From assembly GCA_963842575.1 (NCBI GenBank), contig CAWJGS010000005.1:1-64000 (forward strand): a stretch of 64,000 nt of DNA, given 5' to 3'. Source of the DNA: JACDER01 sp963842575. Its GTDB lineage: Bacteria > Actinomycetota > Thermoleophilia > Gaiellales > Gaiellaceae. Positions 51,942 through 63,225 of this stretch are shown here, in pieces. Within the stretch, counting starts at the first letter, position 1, and each line of letters begins with the position of its first letter. The notes under the pieces were generated by a model that worked only from the letters and a program-made list of their open reading frames with translations, ran no database searches and was not told where the DNA came from. Position numbers and translations under genes: made by a program.

Positions 51942-54900
51942 GGAGCTCCTCCAGCTTCGGCTCGCACCTGCGCGACCATGGCCAGGTTCTTCTTGCGCTC
52001 GAAGCGCTCGAGCGCCTGCTCGAGCGCCCCGGCCGCCTCGTCGGTGCGGCCGGCCGCGGCGAGCACCTCGGCGAGGTCGAATCGCGCCTCGGCCTGACTA
52101 TTCAGCGAGTCGGTGCCGTCGACGATCTCGACCGCCTCACGCGCGAGCTCCTCGGCCGCGGCGACGTCGCCGCGGTTGGCGTACACGCGAGCCAGCACGC
52201 GCGCCAGAGGGTCTGCGCGACGTAATCGTTCGACATCGCCAATGCTCTCGGCCGAGCTCCGCAGGGGCTCGGCCTCCTGGTAGCGACCAAGGGCACAGAG
52301 CGTGCGACCGAGGAACGGCGCGTAGGTGGCAAGGTAGCCCTGTCGGCCAATCGCCTCCATCCTCGCGCAGACGATCCGAAGATGACGTTCGGCCGTCTCG
52401 TGATCCCCTTCGCACGTCGCGAGGTCCGCGAACGTCGGGCTGCCGGCGCCGTCCCAGCCGCTGGAGTCGCGCTGGCGACGCGCGACGTCCTCGGCCAGCG
52501 GTCCTCGCCTCGTCGAAACGGCCGAGCATGGCAAGCAACGCGGCTCGCCGCAACGCCGCGGATGACATTCAAGACGTCCGGGCCGCGACGGTCATCGAGC
52601 TCGCGAGCGCCTCGTCCGCAGGGCGCGGCCCGAACAGCAACGCCGGCCGAAGCCCGACGGGGCCCCGTGTCCGGCTGCCCGCCAACCGCACTGCTCGACT
52701 GCGTGTTCGTCCGCGGCTCGCGTGCAGCGCAGCGCCTGAACCTGACGCTGGAGTGCCTGGCCGAGGACGTTCTCGACGAACGTCGAGTCTGCGCGTGAGG
52801 TCCGCAGCCCGCTCGGCCTCTTCGTACCGTCCGAGCGCACAGAGCTCGCGGCCCAGCATTGGTGCGACCGAGGAGAGGTAAAAGCGCTGGTCGCGCTCCT
52901 CGAGCAGGTCGCAGAACGGGCCGAGATAGCGGACTGCAGCCTCGTGATCTCCCTCGAGCGCCGCAATTTCCGCCGGTATCCATTCGACCCAGTGATCACC
53001 CCTCAGTTCCCATATCCACTCTCTCGTCTGCTCTGCAATGGGCCAGGCCTCTTCGAAGCGGTTGAGCATGGCCAGCAACCAGGCCTCGATCAGCGACGAC
53101 GATGGGTTCTGGCCCTCTTCCAGGAGCGCTTTGACCTTCTCGAGAGCTTCGTCCGCAGGTCTCGAGCCGCTGGCAAGCGCCAGGCCGAGGGTGCCGCTCC
53201 GCACAGATGGTTGGCCGGCCAGCAGGGCGTGGCGGCTGACCTGCTCGGATGCCTGCGCCCAGTCGTCCCAGCGGCCGCGGAAGTTGGCGACCCCGAAGCC
53301 GAGCGCAGTCCAGACGTAGACGAGGCCGGCGTGATCGGCTTGCGCCTCGAGCAGCTCGAGCGCGCTATGCGCGACCGTCTGCAGCTCCCCGACGTCCGGG
53401 TCGCGCACAAGCCATGAGCGGCGGAAGGCCTCCGCTGTGCGAGCGAGGGCCTCGCCGGCCTCGTCGCCGCCGTCACGGGCGCGATCCGCTGCAGTGCCGG
53501 CGATTGCCGCGGCTCTTTCCGGCTCCGTCCCGGACGCTTGCGCGAGGTCGAGCTCGAGCGCGACATCGAGGCGCAAGGGCCGGGTGAGCTCAAGCGCGAG
53601 CCTCAGCAACACGGCGCCGGCTGGTCGTCTCCCCGCGAGAGCGCTCGCCGGCCCGCGACGGCGACCCGCTCAGCGGCCTGCTCGGCCAGATCCGGGTCGG
53701 GCTGCCCGAGCTCGGCCTTAAAGCGAGCAGCGTGCTCGAGGTGGTAGCCGACGAGCTCGTCCAGTTCGACCAGCTCCTGTCGTCTCTCCTCCAGCCAGTG
53801 GCAAAGCGTTCGTGAAGCTCCGCTCGCGTTGCCTTCGGCAGCGCGTCGTAGGCGGCGTCGCGGATCAACAGGTGCCTGAACCGAACGCATCCTCGCCGAA
53901 AAGGACGGGTTTGTCGGGGCGAATCAGCTCCTTGCGAACGAGCGCCGCCAGCCGCGGCGTTATCTGTCCGTCGTTCGACAGCGCCTGGACGGCGCCGCGG
54001 TGGAACACCTCGCCCTCGACCGCTCCCCGCTGGAGCACGTTCCGCTCCGATGTCTCGAGCTGGTCGATCCGAGCCGCGAGCAGGGCTTGCAGCGTAGGCG
54101 GGACGACCACCTCGTCCTCGGACTCCGCGCGCCATCGCAACCATCTCGGACACGAAGAGAGGGTTCCCACCGGCCGCGCGAGCTGATCTGCTCGCGAAGG
54201 CCCGCGGAGAGCCGGTGCGGGATCAGCTCGTCCACGTCCGCTTCCGGGAGCGGCTCGAGCCGAAGAGCGACCGCCCATTGCGGCCGGCGCTCCACGAGCT
54301 CCGGCCGCGCGAGGCAGAGGAGCAAGATCGGCGTCCCGGTCGAGAGCAAAGAGACATGTTCGACGAGGTCGAGGAACGTCTCCTCGGCCCAGTGGATGTC
54401 GTCGAAGGCGCCCACGAGCGGCGCGTGCTCCTCGAGCAGCTTGCGGAACGCCCAGGCGATCTCGTCGGCGCTCGTTCCCTCTTCCGTCTCCCAAGCAGGG
54501 AGCGAAGCGAGGCCGCAGCGGCCGGATCGGATGGCAGCGCGTCGAGTTGCTTCACCGCCTCGACGACCGGCCAGTAGGTGATCCCCTCACCGTACGGCAG
54601 GCAGCGTCCGCCGACGATCGGCGCCTCGATCGAGGCGAGGAACTCGGCTGCCAGCCTGGACTTGCCGACGCCGGCGTCCCCGACCAGGGTTACGAGCTCG
54701 CACCGTCGCTCGTCGAGGACGCGCTTCCAGGTCTTCTGCAAGCAGCTCCAGCTCGCTTGACCTGCCGACGAAGTGCATCTCGTGGCGGCGCTCCGGCGCG
54801 TCGTGAACCATGAGCAGCCGATGGGCCGGAACGGGCTCGCCTTGCCCTTCAGGTCGAGCGGCTCGACGGCTCGGTGTCGACGGCATTGCGGACGAGCCGA

Positions 54901-55410
54901 AGCGTCGCTTCGCCGAGCAGGATCTCGCCCGGAGCTGCGGCCTGCTCGAGCCGAGCAGCGATGTTCACGGCGTCGCCGGTCGCGAGCCGCTCTTCGGTTC
55001 CGGTGACAACCTCGCCGGTGTTGACGCCGATGCGGGCCTGCACGCCGAGCTCGGGCAGGGCGTCGCGCATCTCCACCGCGGCACGGCAGGCGCGCAGCGC
55101 GTCGTCCTCGTGCACCTGAGGAACGCCGAACACGGCCATGACCGCGTCGCCGATGAACTTCTCCACCGTTCCCCCATGCGCCTCGACGATCCCCTTCATG
55201 CGCTCGAAGTAGCGGGCGAGCAGGGCGCGGAGCGCCTCCGGGTCGGTCGATTCTCCCAGGGCGGTCGAACCGGTCACGTCGCAGAACAGGACGGTGACCG
55301 TCTTGCGCTGCTCGCGCGGGGCAGGGGCGGCTTCGAGCGGGGCGCCACAGTCGTCGCAGAACTTGGCGCGCTCGCTGTTCTCCGTGGCCGCAGCTAGGAC
55401 ACGCGGGCAC
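51925..55410 (-). CDS. Adenylate cyclase-ATPase-TPR protein C, array member with a duplicated TPR part; many frame changes
   Basis: The start GTG gives MPACPSCGH; a surplus G in CACGGAGAAC then shifts the frame and the ribbon reads KFCDDCGAPLEAAP. The cyclase (55300-54860) is complete: TGSTALGESTDPEALRAL, EKFIGDAVMAVFG, GDAVNIAARLEQAA. The ATPase is spread over several frames (GDAGVGKSRLAAEFLASIEA near 54680; DDIHWAEETFLDLVEHVSLL near 54400). TPR part 1 is 53612-52800 (LLRLALELTRPLRLDVALEL). A second partial TPR copy follows from about 52690 (LLFGPRPADEALAS) to ALERFERKKNLAMVAQVR. At 3,486 bp it is about 500 bp longer than its neighbours. Confidence 0.8.
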
Positions 55411-58350
55411 GGAGCTCCTCCAGCTTCGGTCGCACCTGCGCGACCATGGCCAGGTTCTTCTTGCGCTCGAAGCGCTCGAGCGCGTGCTCGAGCGCCTCAG
55501 CGGCTTCGCCGGTACGTCCGGCGGCGTCGAGCACCCTGGCGAGGTAGTAGTACGCGTCGCCCTGGTCGCTGAGCACGTCCGTGCACCTCCGTCACCTGCA
55601 CCGACTCACGCGCGAGTCGCTCGGCTTCGCCGTGCTCGCCTCGATGGGCGAGCGACGAGCGCCTGGCCTCGCCGCCAGTACATCTGCGTGACGTAATCGC
55701 GCTCGTCGCCGAGCTCGCGCCCGAGCTCGGCCAGCCGGCTCGGCCTCGTCGTACCGACCGAGCTCGCACGAGCGACGGCCGAGCTTGGGCGCGTACGTCG
55801 ATACGGAGCGCGCGGCTCTCGCGTTCCTCCATCGGCAGCGCAGGCGCGACGGAACCAGTACGCAGCCGCTTCGTGATCGCCGGCGAGCAGTGGCGATCTC
55901 GCCGAGCGCGTACTCGGCCGAATCGTCGCCACTCAGCTCCCGCGAGGCGCTCTGCGGCTGGAAGCGCGCTCGCCCACGCCTCGTCGAATCGACCGAGCAT
56001 GGCGAGCAGCTCGGACCGCCGGAGCCGCACAGACGTCGCTTCCGCCGATGCCAAGGACGGCGTCGAGAGCCAGGAGAGCCTCGTCCGCGGGACGCGGGCC
56101 GAAGAGCAATGCAGTGGGCAAGCCGGACATCGCTGAACGGACGACCGCCCGGCGAGCCGCCACTCGTTCGATAGCCCGCTCGGCGGCCTGCGCCCATTCC
56201 TCGAGGCGGCCGTGCGCATGTTCCACACGCCGATACCCGAGCGCGCTCCAGACACGCCCCTGGCCCGCGTGGTCTCCGCCTGTTCGAGGAGCGGAAGCGC
56301 CTCGCGGCATCGCCGCTCCAGCTCGTCCACATCGGCTTCGCTCGCATAGTGCAGCCACGCCTCTGCCACGACGACGCGTGCGAGCGCCTCACCGGGCCGG
56401 TCGCCCACCTCGCGGGCCCGTCGGCGGCGGCTTCTGCCACCGCGCGTTGTCGGGGGCGACACCTGGGCATCGGCCAGGTCGATCTCGAGGTGCAGGTCAG
56501 AGACCACGGCCGCGTCAGGACGAGAGCGCGCTCAGAGGAGCGGGGCTGCCCGCCGGTCTCCGCGCGAGCAGAGCCCGCCGACCCGCGGCCGCCAGTCGGG
56601 CGCCTGCACGCTCCGCCAGCTCCCGGTCGGTCTCCCCGAGCTCGGCTCGGTAGCGCGCGCCTGCTCGAGATGGAAGCCGAGGATCTCGTCCACCTCGACC
56701 AGATCGGCCCCGCGCTCGCTCGAGCCAGTCGGCGAAGCGTTCGTGCAGCTCCGCGCGGATCGCCTTGGCAGGGCCGTCGTAGGCGGCATCGCGGACGAGG
56801 AGGTGCCGGAAGCGAAAGGCGTCGTCGCCCGGGACAGCTGCGTGCGATCGGGCCGGATCAGCTCCTTGCGCGACGAGCCCGGCCAGTCGCGGGACGACCG
56901 TCCCGTCCTCGGACAGCGTCTGCACCGCGCCGCGGTGGAAGATCTCGCCCTCGACGGCGCCGCGCTCGAGCACCGCGCGCTCCGGCTCCTCGAGCTGGTC
57001 GAGGCGTGCGGCCAGCAGCGCCTGGAGGTTCGGCGGGACGAGGACATCCGCACCGGTGTCTGCGGCCATCGCCGCCATCTCCGTCAGGAAGAGCGGATTG
57101 CCGCCGGCCGCATGAGCGATCCGGGAGCGCAGCTCGGCTGGTAACGACGTAGGTATCAGGGCCTCCGCGTCGGCGTCGGGAAGCGGCTCGAGCCGGAGCG
57201 AGACGCGGCCAGTTCGGACGGCGCTCGACGAAGTCCGGACGCGCGAGGCAGAGCAGGAGGATCGGCGCGCTCGAGAGCAGCGCGACGTGCTCGATGAGAT
57301 CGAGGAACGTCTCCTCGCCCCACTGAATGTCGTCGAAGACACAGACGATCGGCAGCCTGCTCCTCGAGCAGCTTGCGGAACGCCCAGGCGATCTCGTCGG
57401 GCGAGGTGACCGTGCCGCTCTCGCCGCGAAGGGAGCGGAGCGCAGCGGCTGCTGCGGCGGTCGGAAGGAAGCCGCATCGAGCTGCTTCAGGATTTCGACG
57501 ACGGGGAAGTAGGTGATCCCCTCGCCGTATGAGAGGCAACGGCCGCGGACAGTCTTGGCGTCGACGGACGAGACCAGCTCCGCGGTCAAGCGCGACTTGC
57601 CGACGCCGGCGTCACCGATGCACCGTCACGCAGCTCGCAGCGCTTCTCCGCGAGAACGCGCTGCCAGGCCTGGAGCAGTGTTTCGAGCTCGCGCGCTCGG
57701 CCGACGAAGATGGATTCATGGACGCGCTCGGGCGCCTCGTGGACGTCCAGAAGCCGGTGTGCGGCAACCGGCTTGGCCTTGCCCTTCAGCTCGAGCGGCT
57801 CGACCTCCTCGGTCTCGACCGCGTCGCTGCACCAGACCTGAGCGTCTCCTCGCCGAGCAGGATCTCGCCCGGCTGCGCCGCCTGCTCGAGGCGGGCGGCG
57901 ACGTTGACCGCGTCCCCGGTCGCCAGGCGCTCCTCGGTCCCGGTCACGACCTCGCCCGTGTCGATTCCCATGCGGGCCTCGAGGCCCGAGCTCGGGCAGC
58001 GCGTCGCGCATCTCGACTGCGGCGCGGCACGCGCGGAGCGCGTCGTCCTCGTGCACCTGCGGGACCCCGAAGACGGCCATCACCGCGTCGCCGATGAACT
58101 TCTCCACCGTCCCGCCGTGCGACTCGACGATGCCCTTCATCCGCTCGAAGTAGCGGGCGAGGAGGGCGCGGAGCGCCTCGGGGTCGGTCGACTCTCCCAA
58201 TGCGGTCGAGCCGGTCATGTCGCAGAAGAGAACAGTGACCGTCTTACGCTGCTCACGTGAAAGAGACACTGCCTCGAGCGGCGAGCCGCACTCCTCGCAG
58301 AACCTCGCCCGGTCACCGTTCTGCTGCCCGCAGCTAGGACACGCCGGCAC
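55394..58350 (-). CDS. Adenylate cyclase-ATPase-TPR protein B, array member; many frame changes
   Basis: The start gives MPACPSCGQQNGDRARFCEE and CGSPLEAVS (zinc ribbon). The cyclase is TVTVLFCDMTGSTALGES, KFIGDAVMAVFGVPQVHED, then in another frame MGIDTGEVVTGTEERLATGD, AVNVAARLEQAAQPGEILLG. The body returns with EPLELKGKAKPVAAHRLLDV and FVGRARELETLLQAWQRVLA. The ATPase (57590-56530) shows VRGRCLSYGEGITYFPVVEI and VCVFDDIQWGEETFLDLIEH in different frames. The TPR part ends LEHALERFERKKNLAMVAQV and LEELRARVS. At least seven shifts; whether real decay or sequence error is undecided. Confidence 0.8.
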
Positions 58351-61191
58351 GGAGCTTCTCCAGCCTGGGCGTCACCTGAGCGACCATCGCCAGGTTCTTC
58401 TTGCGCCCGTAGCGCTCGAGCGCCTGCTCGAGGGCAGCGGCGGCCTCGTCGGTGCGGCCGGCGGCGGCGAGGACCTCGGCCAGGTCGCAGAGCACGTCTC
58501 CCTGGTAGTTGAGCCCGTCCATCCGCTCGGTGATCGAGATTGCCTCGCGCGCCAGTCGCTCCGCCTCGGCGTGCTGGCCGCGATGGGCATGGACGAGCGC
58601 CTGGACCTGACGCCAGAGCGCCTGCGTGACGAGGTCGTCCTCGGTGCCGAGCTCGCGTCCACGCTGGGCGAGGGGCTCCGCCTCGTCGTAGCGGCCGAGA
58701 GCGCACAGCGAGCGGCCGAGTGCGGGTGCGTACGTGGAGAGGAGCGCCCAGCTGCTCTGCCGCTCGAACCGATCGCACGCGCGCTGCAGGTACCGAGCGG
58801 CGCTCTCGTGATCGCCGGCCAGGGCCGCGATATCGGCAAGTGGTTCCCACCCCGCGTCGTCAGGCTCGAGCTCACCCAGCCGCGCGCTCGCCGAAAGTGC
58901 GATTGCCCACGCCTCGTCGAAACGCGCAAGCATGGCGAAGAGCTCCGCACGGCGGAGCTGTGCCCACGGATCGGGATTGGTCGGAAGCGCGGCATCGAGC
59001 GTCTGGAGCGCTTCGTCCGCCGGGCGCGGCCCGTGGGAGGCGAGCGCCGTCGCCAGCCCGCTCCGCCCAACCGGATAGTCGTAGCCGGCGAGCTTGTAGT
59101 GGCGGAGAGACTCTTCCGCCGCGCGCGCCCACTCGTCGAAGTGACCGCGGACGTTCGCGACTCCGTGCCCCAGGAAGTGCCACACCCGGCCGAGGGCCGC
59201 ATGATCCTCGGCCGCCTCGAGAAGCGGCAGTGCCTCGTGGGCGCTCCGCTCCGTTTCCTCAGCCGACTCGAGCCCGAGCTGCGCACGCGCATAAGCGCCG
59301 ACGGCTGCAGCAAGCGCCTCTCCCGTCCGGTCGCCCGCCTCCCGCGCCTGCAGCCTCACGCGCTCGGCGTTCGCACTCGGCCTCTTCCGGCGTTCTGTCT
59401 TCGTCGAACCTGTCGAGCTCGAGCTTCACGTCGAGGCGTAGGGGCCGGATGAGCTCGAGCGCCCGCACGATGAGTGCGTCCCCCGCTCGATAGTCCGCCC
59501 GCCACCTCGCGCGCCGCCCCGCAGCGGCGAGCAACTCGCCCGCTCGCTCGGCGAGCTCGGAGTCGGGCTGACCGAGCTCCGCCTTGTACCGCGCCGCCTG
59601 CTCGAGGTGGTAGCCGAGTATCTCGTCCAGCTCGACCACGTCGGCCCCGCGCTCCTCGAGCCAGGCGGCGAAGCGCTCGTGCAGCTCGGCGCGAGTTGCC
59701 TTCGGTAGGGCGTCGTAGGCGGCATCCCTGATCAGGAGGTGGCGGAAACGGAAGGCGTCGTCGCCGGGCAGCTCCGGCGTGTCGGGGCGCAGGAGCTCCT
59801 TACGGACGAGCGAGGCGAGCCGGGGAGCAACTTGGCCGTCCCCTGACAGGGCCTGGACCGTGGTCCGGTGGAAGAGCTCGCCCTCTACGGCGCCGCGCTC
59901 GAGCACCGATCGCTCCGGTTGCTCGAGCTGGTCGAGCCGGGCAGCGAGGAGAGCCTTCAGGTTGGGCGGAACCGCAACATCGCCTTCCGCCTCTCGCGCC
60001 ATCGCGACCATCTCGGTCACGAACAGGGGATTGCCGCCGGCCGCACGGGCGATCTTGTCTCTGAGGTCGTCCGGGACGGTCGCCGGGATGAGGGCGTCGA
60101 CGTCGGTGCTCGGAAGCGGCTCGAGGCGCGCGGCGACCGGCCACTGTGGGCGGAGCTCCGTGAGCTCGGGCCGCGCGAGGCAGAGAAGGAGGAGCGCTGC
60201 GCCGCTCGAGAGGAGCGCGACGTGCTCGACCAGGTCGAGGAAGGTCTCCTCCGCCCACTGGATGTCGTCGAAGACGCAGATGAGGGGCGCCTGCTCCTCG
60301 AGCAGCTTGCGGAACGCCCACGCGATCTCGTCGGCCGACCTGGCCTCGTGCGTCTCACCGAGCAGCGAACGAAGCGGCGCCGCGGCCTCGGGATCGGACG
60401 GAAGGACGTCGAGCTGCTTCAGCACTTCGCCCACCGGCCAGTAGGTGATCCCCTCGCCGTAGGAAAGGCATCGGCCGCGTACCACCCTCGCATCGACGTC
60501 TGCCAGGAACTCGGCAGCCAGCCGCGACTTGCCGACCCCGGGGTCGCCGACGATCGTGACGAGCCGGGCGCGCTCTTCCGCTCGCGCTTCCTCCCAGGCC
60601 TGTCGCAGGGCCTCCAGCTCGCGTTCCCTGCCGACGAACCGGGCTTCGTGCCGCCGTTCGGCCGTGTCGCGGACGGCCGGCGAGCCGGAAGGCCGCCACA
60701 GCGTTTGCCTTCCCTTTCAGCTCGAGCGGCTCGACCGGCTCGGCGTCGACGGCCTCGCGGACGAGCGCGAGCGTCTCCGCGCCGATCAGGATCTCTCCGG
60801 GTTGTGCCGCCTGCTCGAGGCGGGCGGCCACGTTGACGGCGTCGCCGGTTGCGAGGCGCTCCTCCGTGCCCGTCACGACCTCGCCGGTGTTCACGCCGAT
60901 GCGGGCCTCGACGCCGAGCTCGGGCAGTGCGTCGCGCATCTCGATCGCGGCTCGACAGGCCCGGAGCGCGTCGTCCTCGTGCACCTGCGGAACCCCGAAG
61001 ACCGCCATGACCGCGTCGCCGATGAACTTCTCCACCGTGCCGCCGTGCGACTCGACGATCGCCTTCATCCGCTCGAAGTAGCGGGCGAGGAGCGCGCGCA
61101 GCGCCTCGGGGTCCGTGGACTCACCGAGTGCAGTGGAGCCTGTGACGTCGCAGAAGAGAACCGTGACGGTCTTGCGCTGCAAGTCCGACAT
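58334..61191 (-). CDS. Adenylate cyclase-ATPase-TPR protein A, first of the array; two frameshifts
   Basis: The start MSDLQRKTVTVLFCDVTGS lacks the zinc ribbon carried by B, C and D. The cyclase has EKFIGDAVMAVFGVP and GDAVNVAARLEQAA with all catalytic positions. A shift near 60680 leads to the ATPase: GVGKSRLAAEF (about 60530), RGRCLSYGEGITYWPVGEV, ICVFDDIQWAEETFLDLVEH. A winged-helix-like segment (RSVLERGAVEGELFHRTTVQ) and TPRs follow. A second shift near 59365 leads to the C-terminal TPRs (EALPLLEAAEDHAALGRVWH ... ALERYGRKKNLAMVAQVT). About 950 residues, 9 bp after the MFS-cNMP gene. Confidence 0.86.
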
Positions 61192-61200
61192 GGAGCGACC

Positions 61201-62863
61201 TTACTCCGTCGCGAGGCCGGTACGAGCCGTAGCAAGGCGCTGCATGACGACTGCGTCCGCGGCCTCGGCGCTCGGCGCATGACCCGTGACGGAGCCGATG
61301 AACTCGTCCCGGTCGAGCGCGTAGAGGTCGACGTCGGAGGAGGCGGTCACCGTCGCCGTGCGGGGAACGTCGCGCAGGAGCGCGATCTCGCCGAAATGGT
61401 CACCCTCCCCGAGTGTCCGCACCGGCTTGCCGTCGACCGTCACCTCGCAGCTCGCCCGAGCGGACGACGTAGAAGCGGTCGCCCGCCTCGCCCTCCCGCA
61501 CAACGGCGTCCCCGGCCGAGACGTGCACCGGCCGGAGCTCGTGCGCGAGGTGCTCCAGCTCGGCCGGCGGGAGCGGTGCGAAGATCGCGATCCTGCGCAG
61601 CAGATCGAGGCCCTCGGGCGGCCCGAACGCGGCGTCGATCGCGGTCAGGCGCCTCCAGGCGAGGATCGCGAGCGCCGGGAGGAAGGCACCGGACACGATC
61701 AGCGCCCCGCGCGTCCCGAGCCCGTTCACGAGCACCGGCGCGAGGATCGCACCGATCCCCATTGCGGCGTAGAGCAGGCTCTCGACCACGCCGAAGACGC
61801 GGCCGAGGATCTCGTCCGGCACGGCGCGCTGGAGCAGCGTCGGAGCTGCGACCTCCACGATGGTGTCCCCCACTCCCACGAGGGCGAAGAGGACGAGCGA
61901 CGTTGCCTTGCCGGGGAAGACGCCGACGAGGATGAGCGGCGCGCCCCAGAGCAGCGTCCCGATGGCGAAGTCGGAGGCGAGCCGCTGCCGCGCGACGAGG
62001 AGGATCGCGAACGCGGCGCCGACGAGCCCGCCGATGCCGAACGCCGAGTTCAGGTACCCGACCCCGGCGCTCCCGAAGTCGAGCAGCTGGATCGAGGCGA
62101 CGACGACCAGGACGCCCAGCGCGCCCGCGACCAGCGTCTGAGCGCAGTACAACCCCATGATCAGGCGCAACCGCGGCTCCCGGGCGATGGTCGTGAAGCC
62201 GACGAGCGCCTCCTCCACGACCCTGTGCTCGGCCGCCGCCTTGCGTTCGCGTGCCGGCGGCGGGTCCGCGCGGATGCGGGCTACCTGAAACGCGGAGAGC
62301 AGGAAGGTCCCGGCGGTGATCGCGAACAGCGTCTCGACGTTGGTCACGCCGAGGAGCACGCCTCCGAGCGCCGGGCCGAGGAAGAGGCCGGCCGCGGCGA
62401 TGGTGCTCATGGTGACGTTGGCGGCGGTGAGCTCCTCCGGCGTGCGCGAGATCGACGGGAGGAGAGCCGCCTGAGCCGGCCGGAAGGTGGTCGAGAGGAC
62501 GTTCACCAGCGCCGCAAGGCCGTAGATGACCGCCGGCGGCCCGTCGAAGGAGACGACGAGCACCGCCCCGGCCAGCACGAGCGCGCGGCTGATGTCGGAG
62601 AACAACATCACGCGCTCGCGCCGGAACCGATCGGTGAGGACGGCCGCGAACGGCGCCGTGATCGCGCCCGAGAGGACGCGGATCAGCGCGACGATCCCGA
62701 CCGCGCTCGCCCCTCCCTGGTCGTACGCGAACACGGCCACGCCGACCACGTACATCCACTTTCCGGTCTCGGAACCGGCCCAGGCCAGCTCGACACGACG
62801 CAGGTTCGGGTTGGCGAAGACTGCCCGAAATGCGCTCAGGGACTCGCGAAGCCGCTCCCGCAC
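61201..62863 (-). CDS. MFS transporter fused to a cyclic-nucleotide-binding domain, one frameshift
   Basis: GTG start; residues 1-415 are a twelve-helix MFS protein (MFS_3/enterobactin-exporter-like: ETGKWMYVVGVAVFAYDQGG, ALIRVLSGAITAPFAAVLTD, FRPAQAALLPSISRTPEEL). A linker leads to a cyclic-nucleotide-binding domain: IFAPLPPAELEHLAHELRPV, VVREGEAGDRFYVVRSG, then after a shift near 61460 VTVDGKPVRTLGEGDHFGEI, ALLRDVPRTATVTASSDVDL. The phosphate-binding FGEIALLRDVPRTATV cassette fits cAMP/cGMP binding. About 550 residues. It heads the cyclase array on the same strand. Confidence 0.87.
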
Positions 62864-62966
62864 CGGTCGAGAATTGCATCTTTACCGGCCAACAGGGAAG
62901 ATTTCGGGTAAGCCGCCCGTCTAGTGGGCCAGATACCCGCACAGGCGGCCACCGAAAGGAGGAATC

Positions 62967-63179
62967 GTGACGGAGCAGCAGGATCGGTTCGAGAGCACAG
63001 AGCCCAAGGACGATGACGTCGAGGGCCATCGCCTCAAGGACGACTCAGAGCGTTCCAAGGACGACCCCGAGCGGAACGCCGGCGAGCCCGACGTCGAAGC
63101 TCACCGGAACATGGATCGCAACATGGACCGGAACATGGACCGCAACGTCGACCGCAACGTCGATCGCAACATCGACTAG
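62967..63179 (+). CDS. Small charged protein with N-M/V-D-R tetrapeptide repeats
   Basis: A 70-residue protein with a GTG start; GAAAGGAGGAATC gives a strong ribosome site. Residues 1-45 are very acidic and polar (PKDDDVEGHRLKDDSERSKD), and the last 24 residues are six NMDR/NVDR/NIDR units. No hydrophobic core, so probably disordered. It is divergent from the MFS-cyclase operon and has its own terminator. Unknown; it recalls small stress-induced hydrophilic proteins. Confidence 0.7.
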   Translation: MTEQQDRFESTEPKDDDVEGHRLKDDSERSKDDPERNAGEPDVEAHRNMDRNMDRNMDRNVDRNVDRNID

Positions 63180-63204
63180 GGCGACCCGATCGAGTGCTCG
63201 AGCG

Positions 63205-63222
63205 GGGCGGCGCGAGCCGCCC
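63205..63222 (+). terminator. Hairpin with short T-tract
   Basis: A 7-bp stem GGGCGGC/GCCGCCC with a GCGA tetraloop, followed by TTCT. It lies 26 bp after the repeat-protein stop and just before the end of the convergent GAF gene, so it may serve both. Confidence 0.7.
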
Positions 63223-63225
63223 TTC

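Noticed and set aside
56048..58260. Several plus-strand open frames of 190-270 codons opposite the cyclase array
   Set aside because: They mirror the codon pattern of conserved minus-strand cyclase and ATPase sequence and show no family features; high GC makes antisense frames long.
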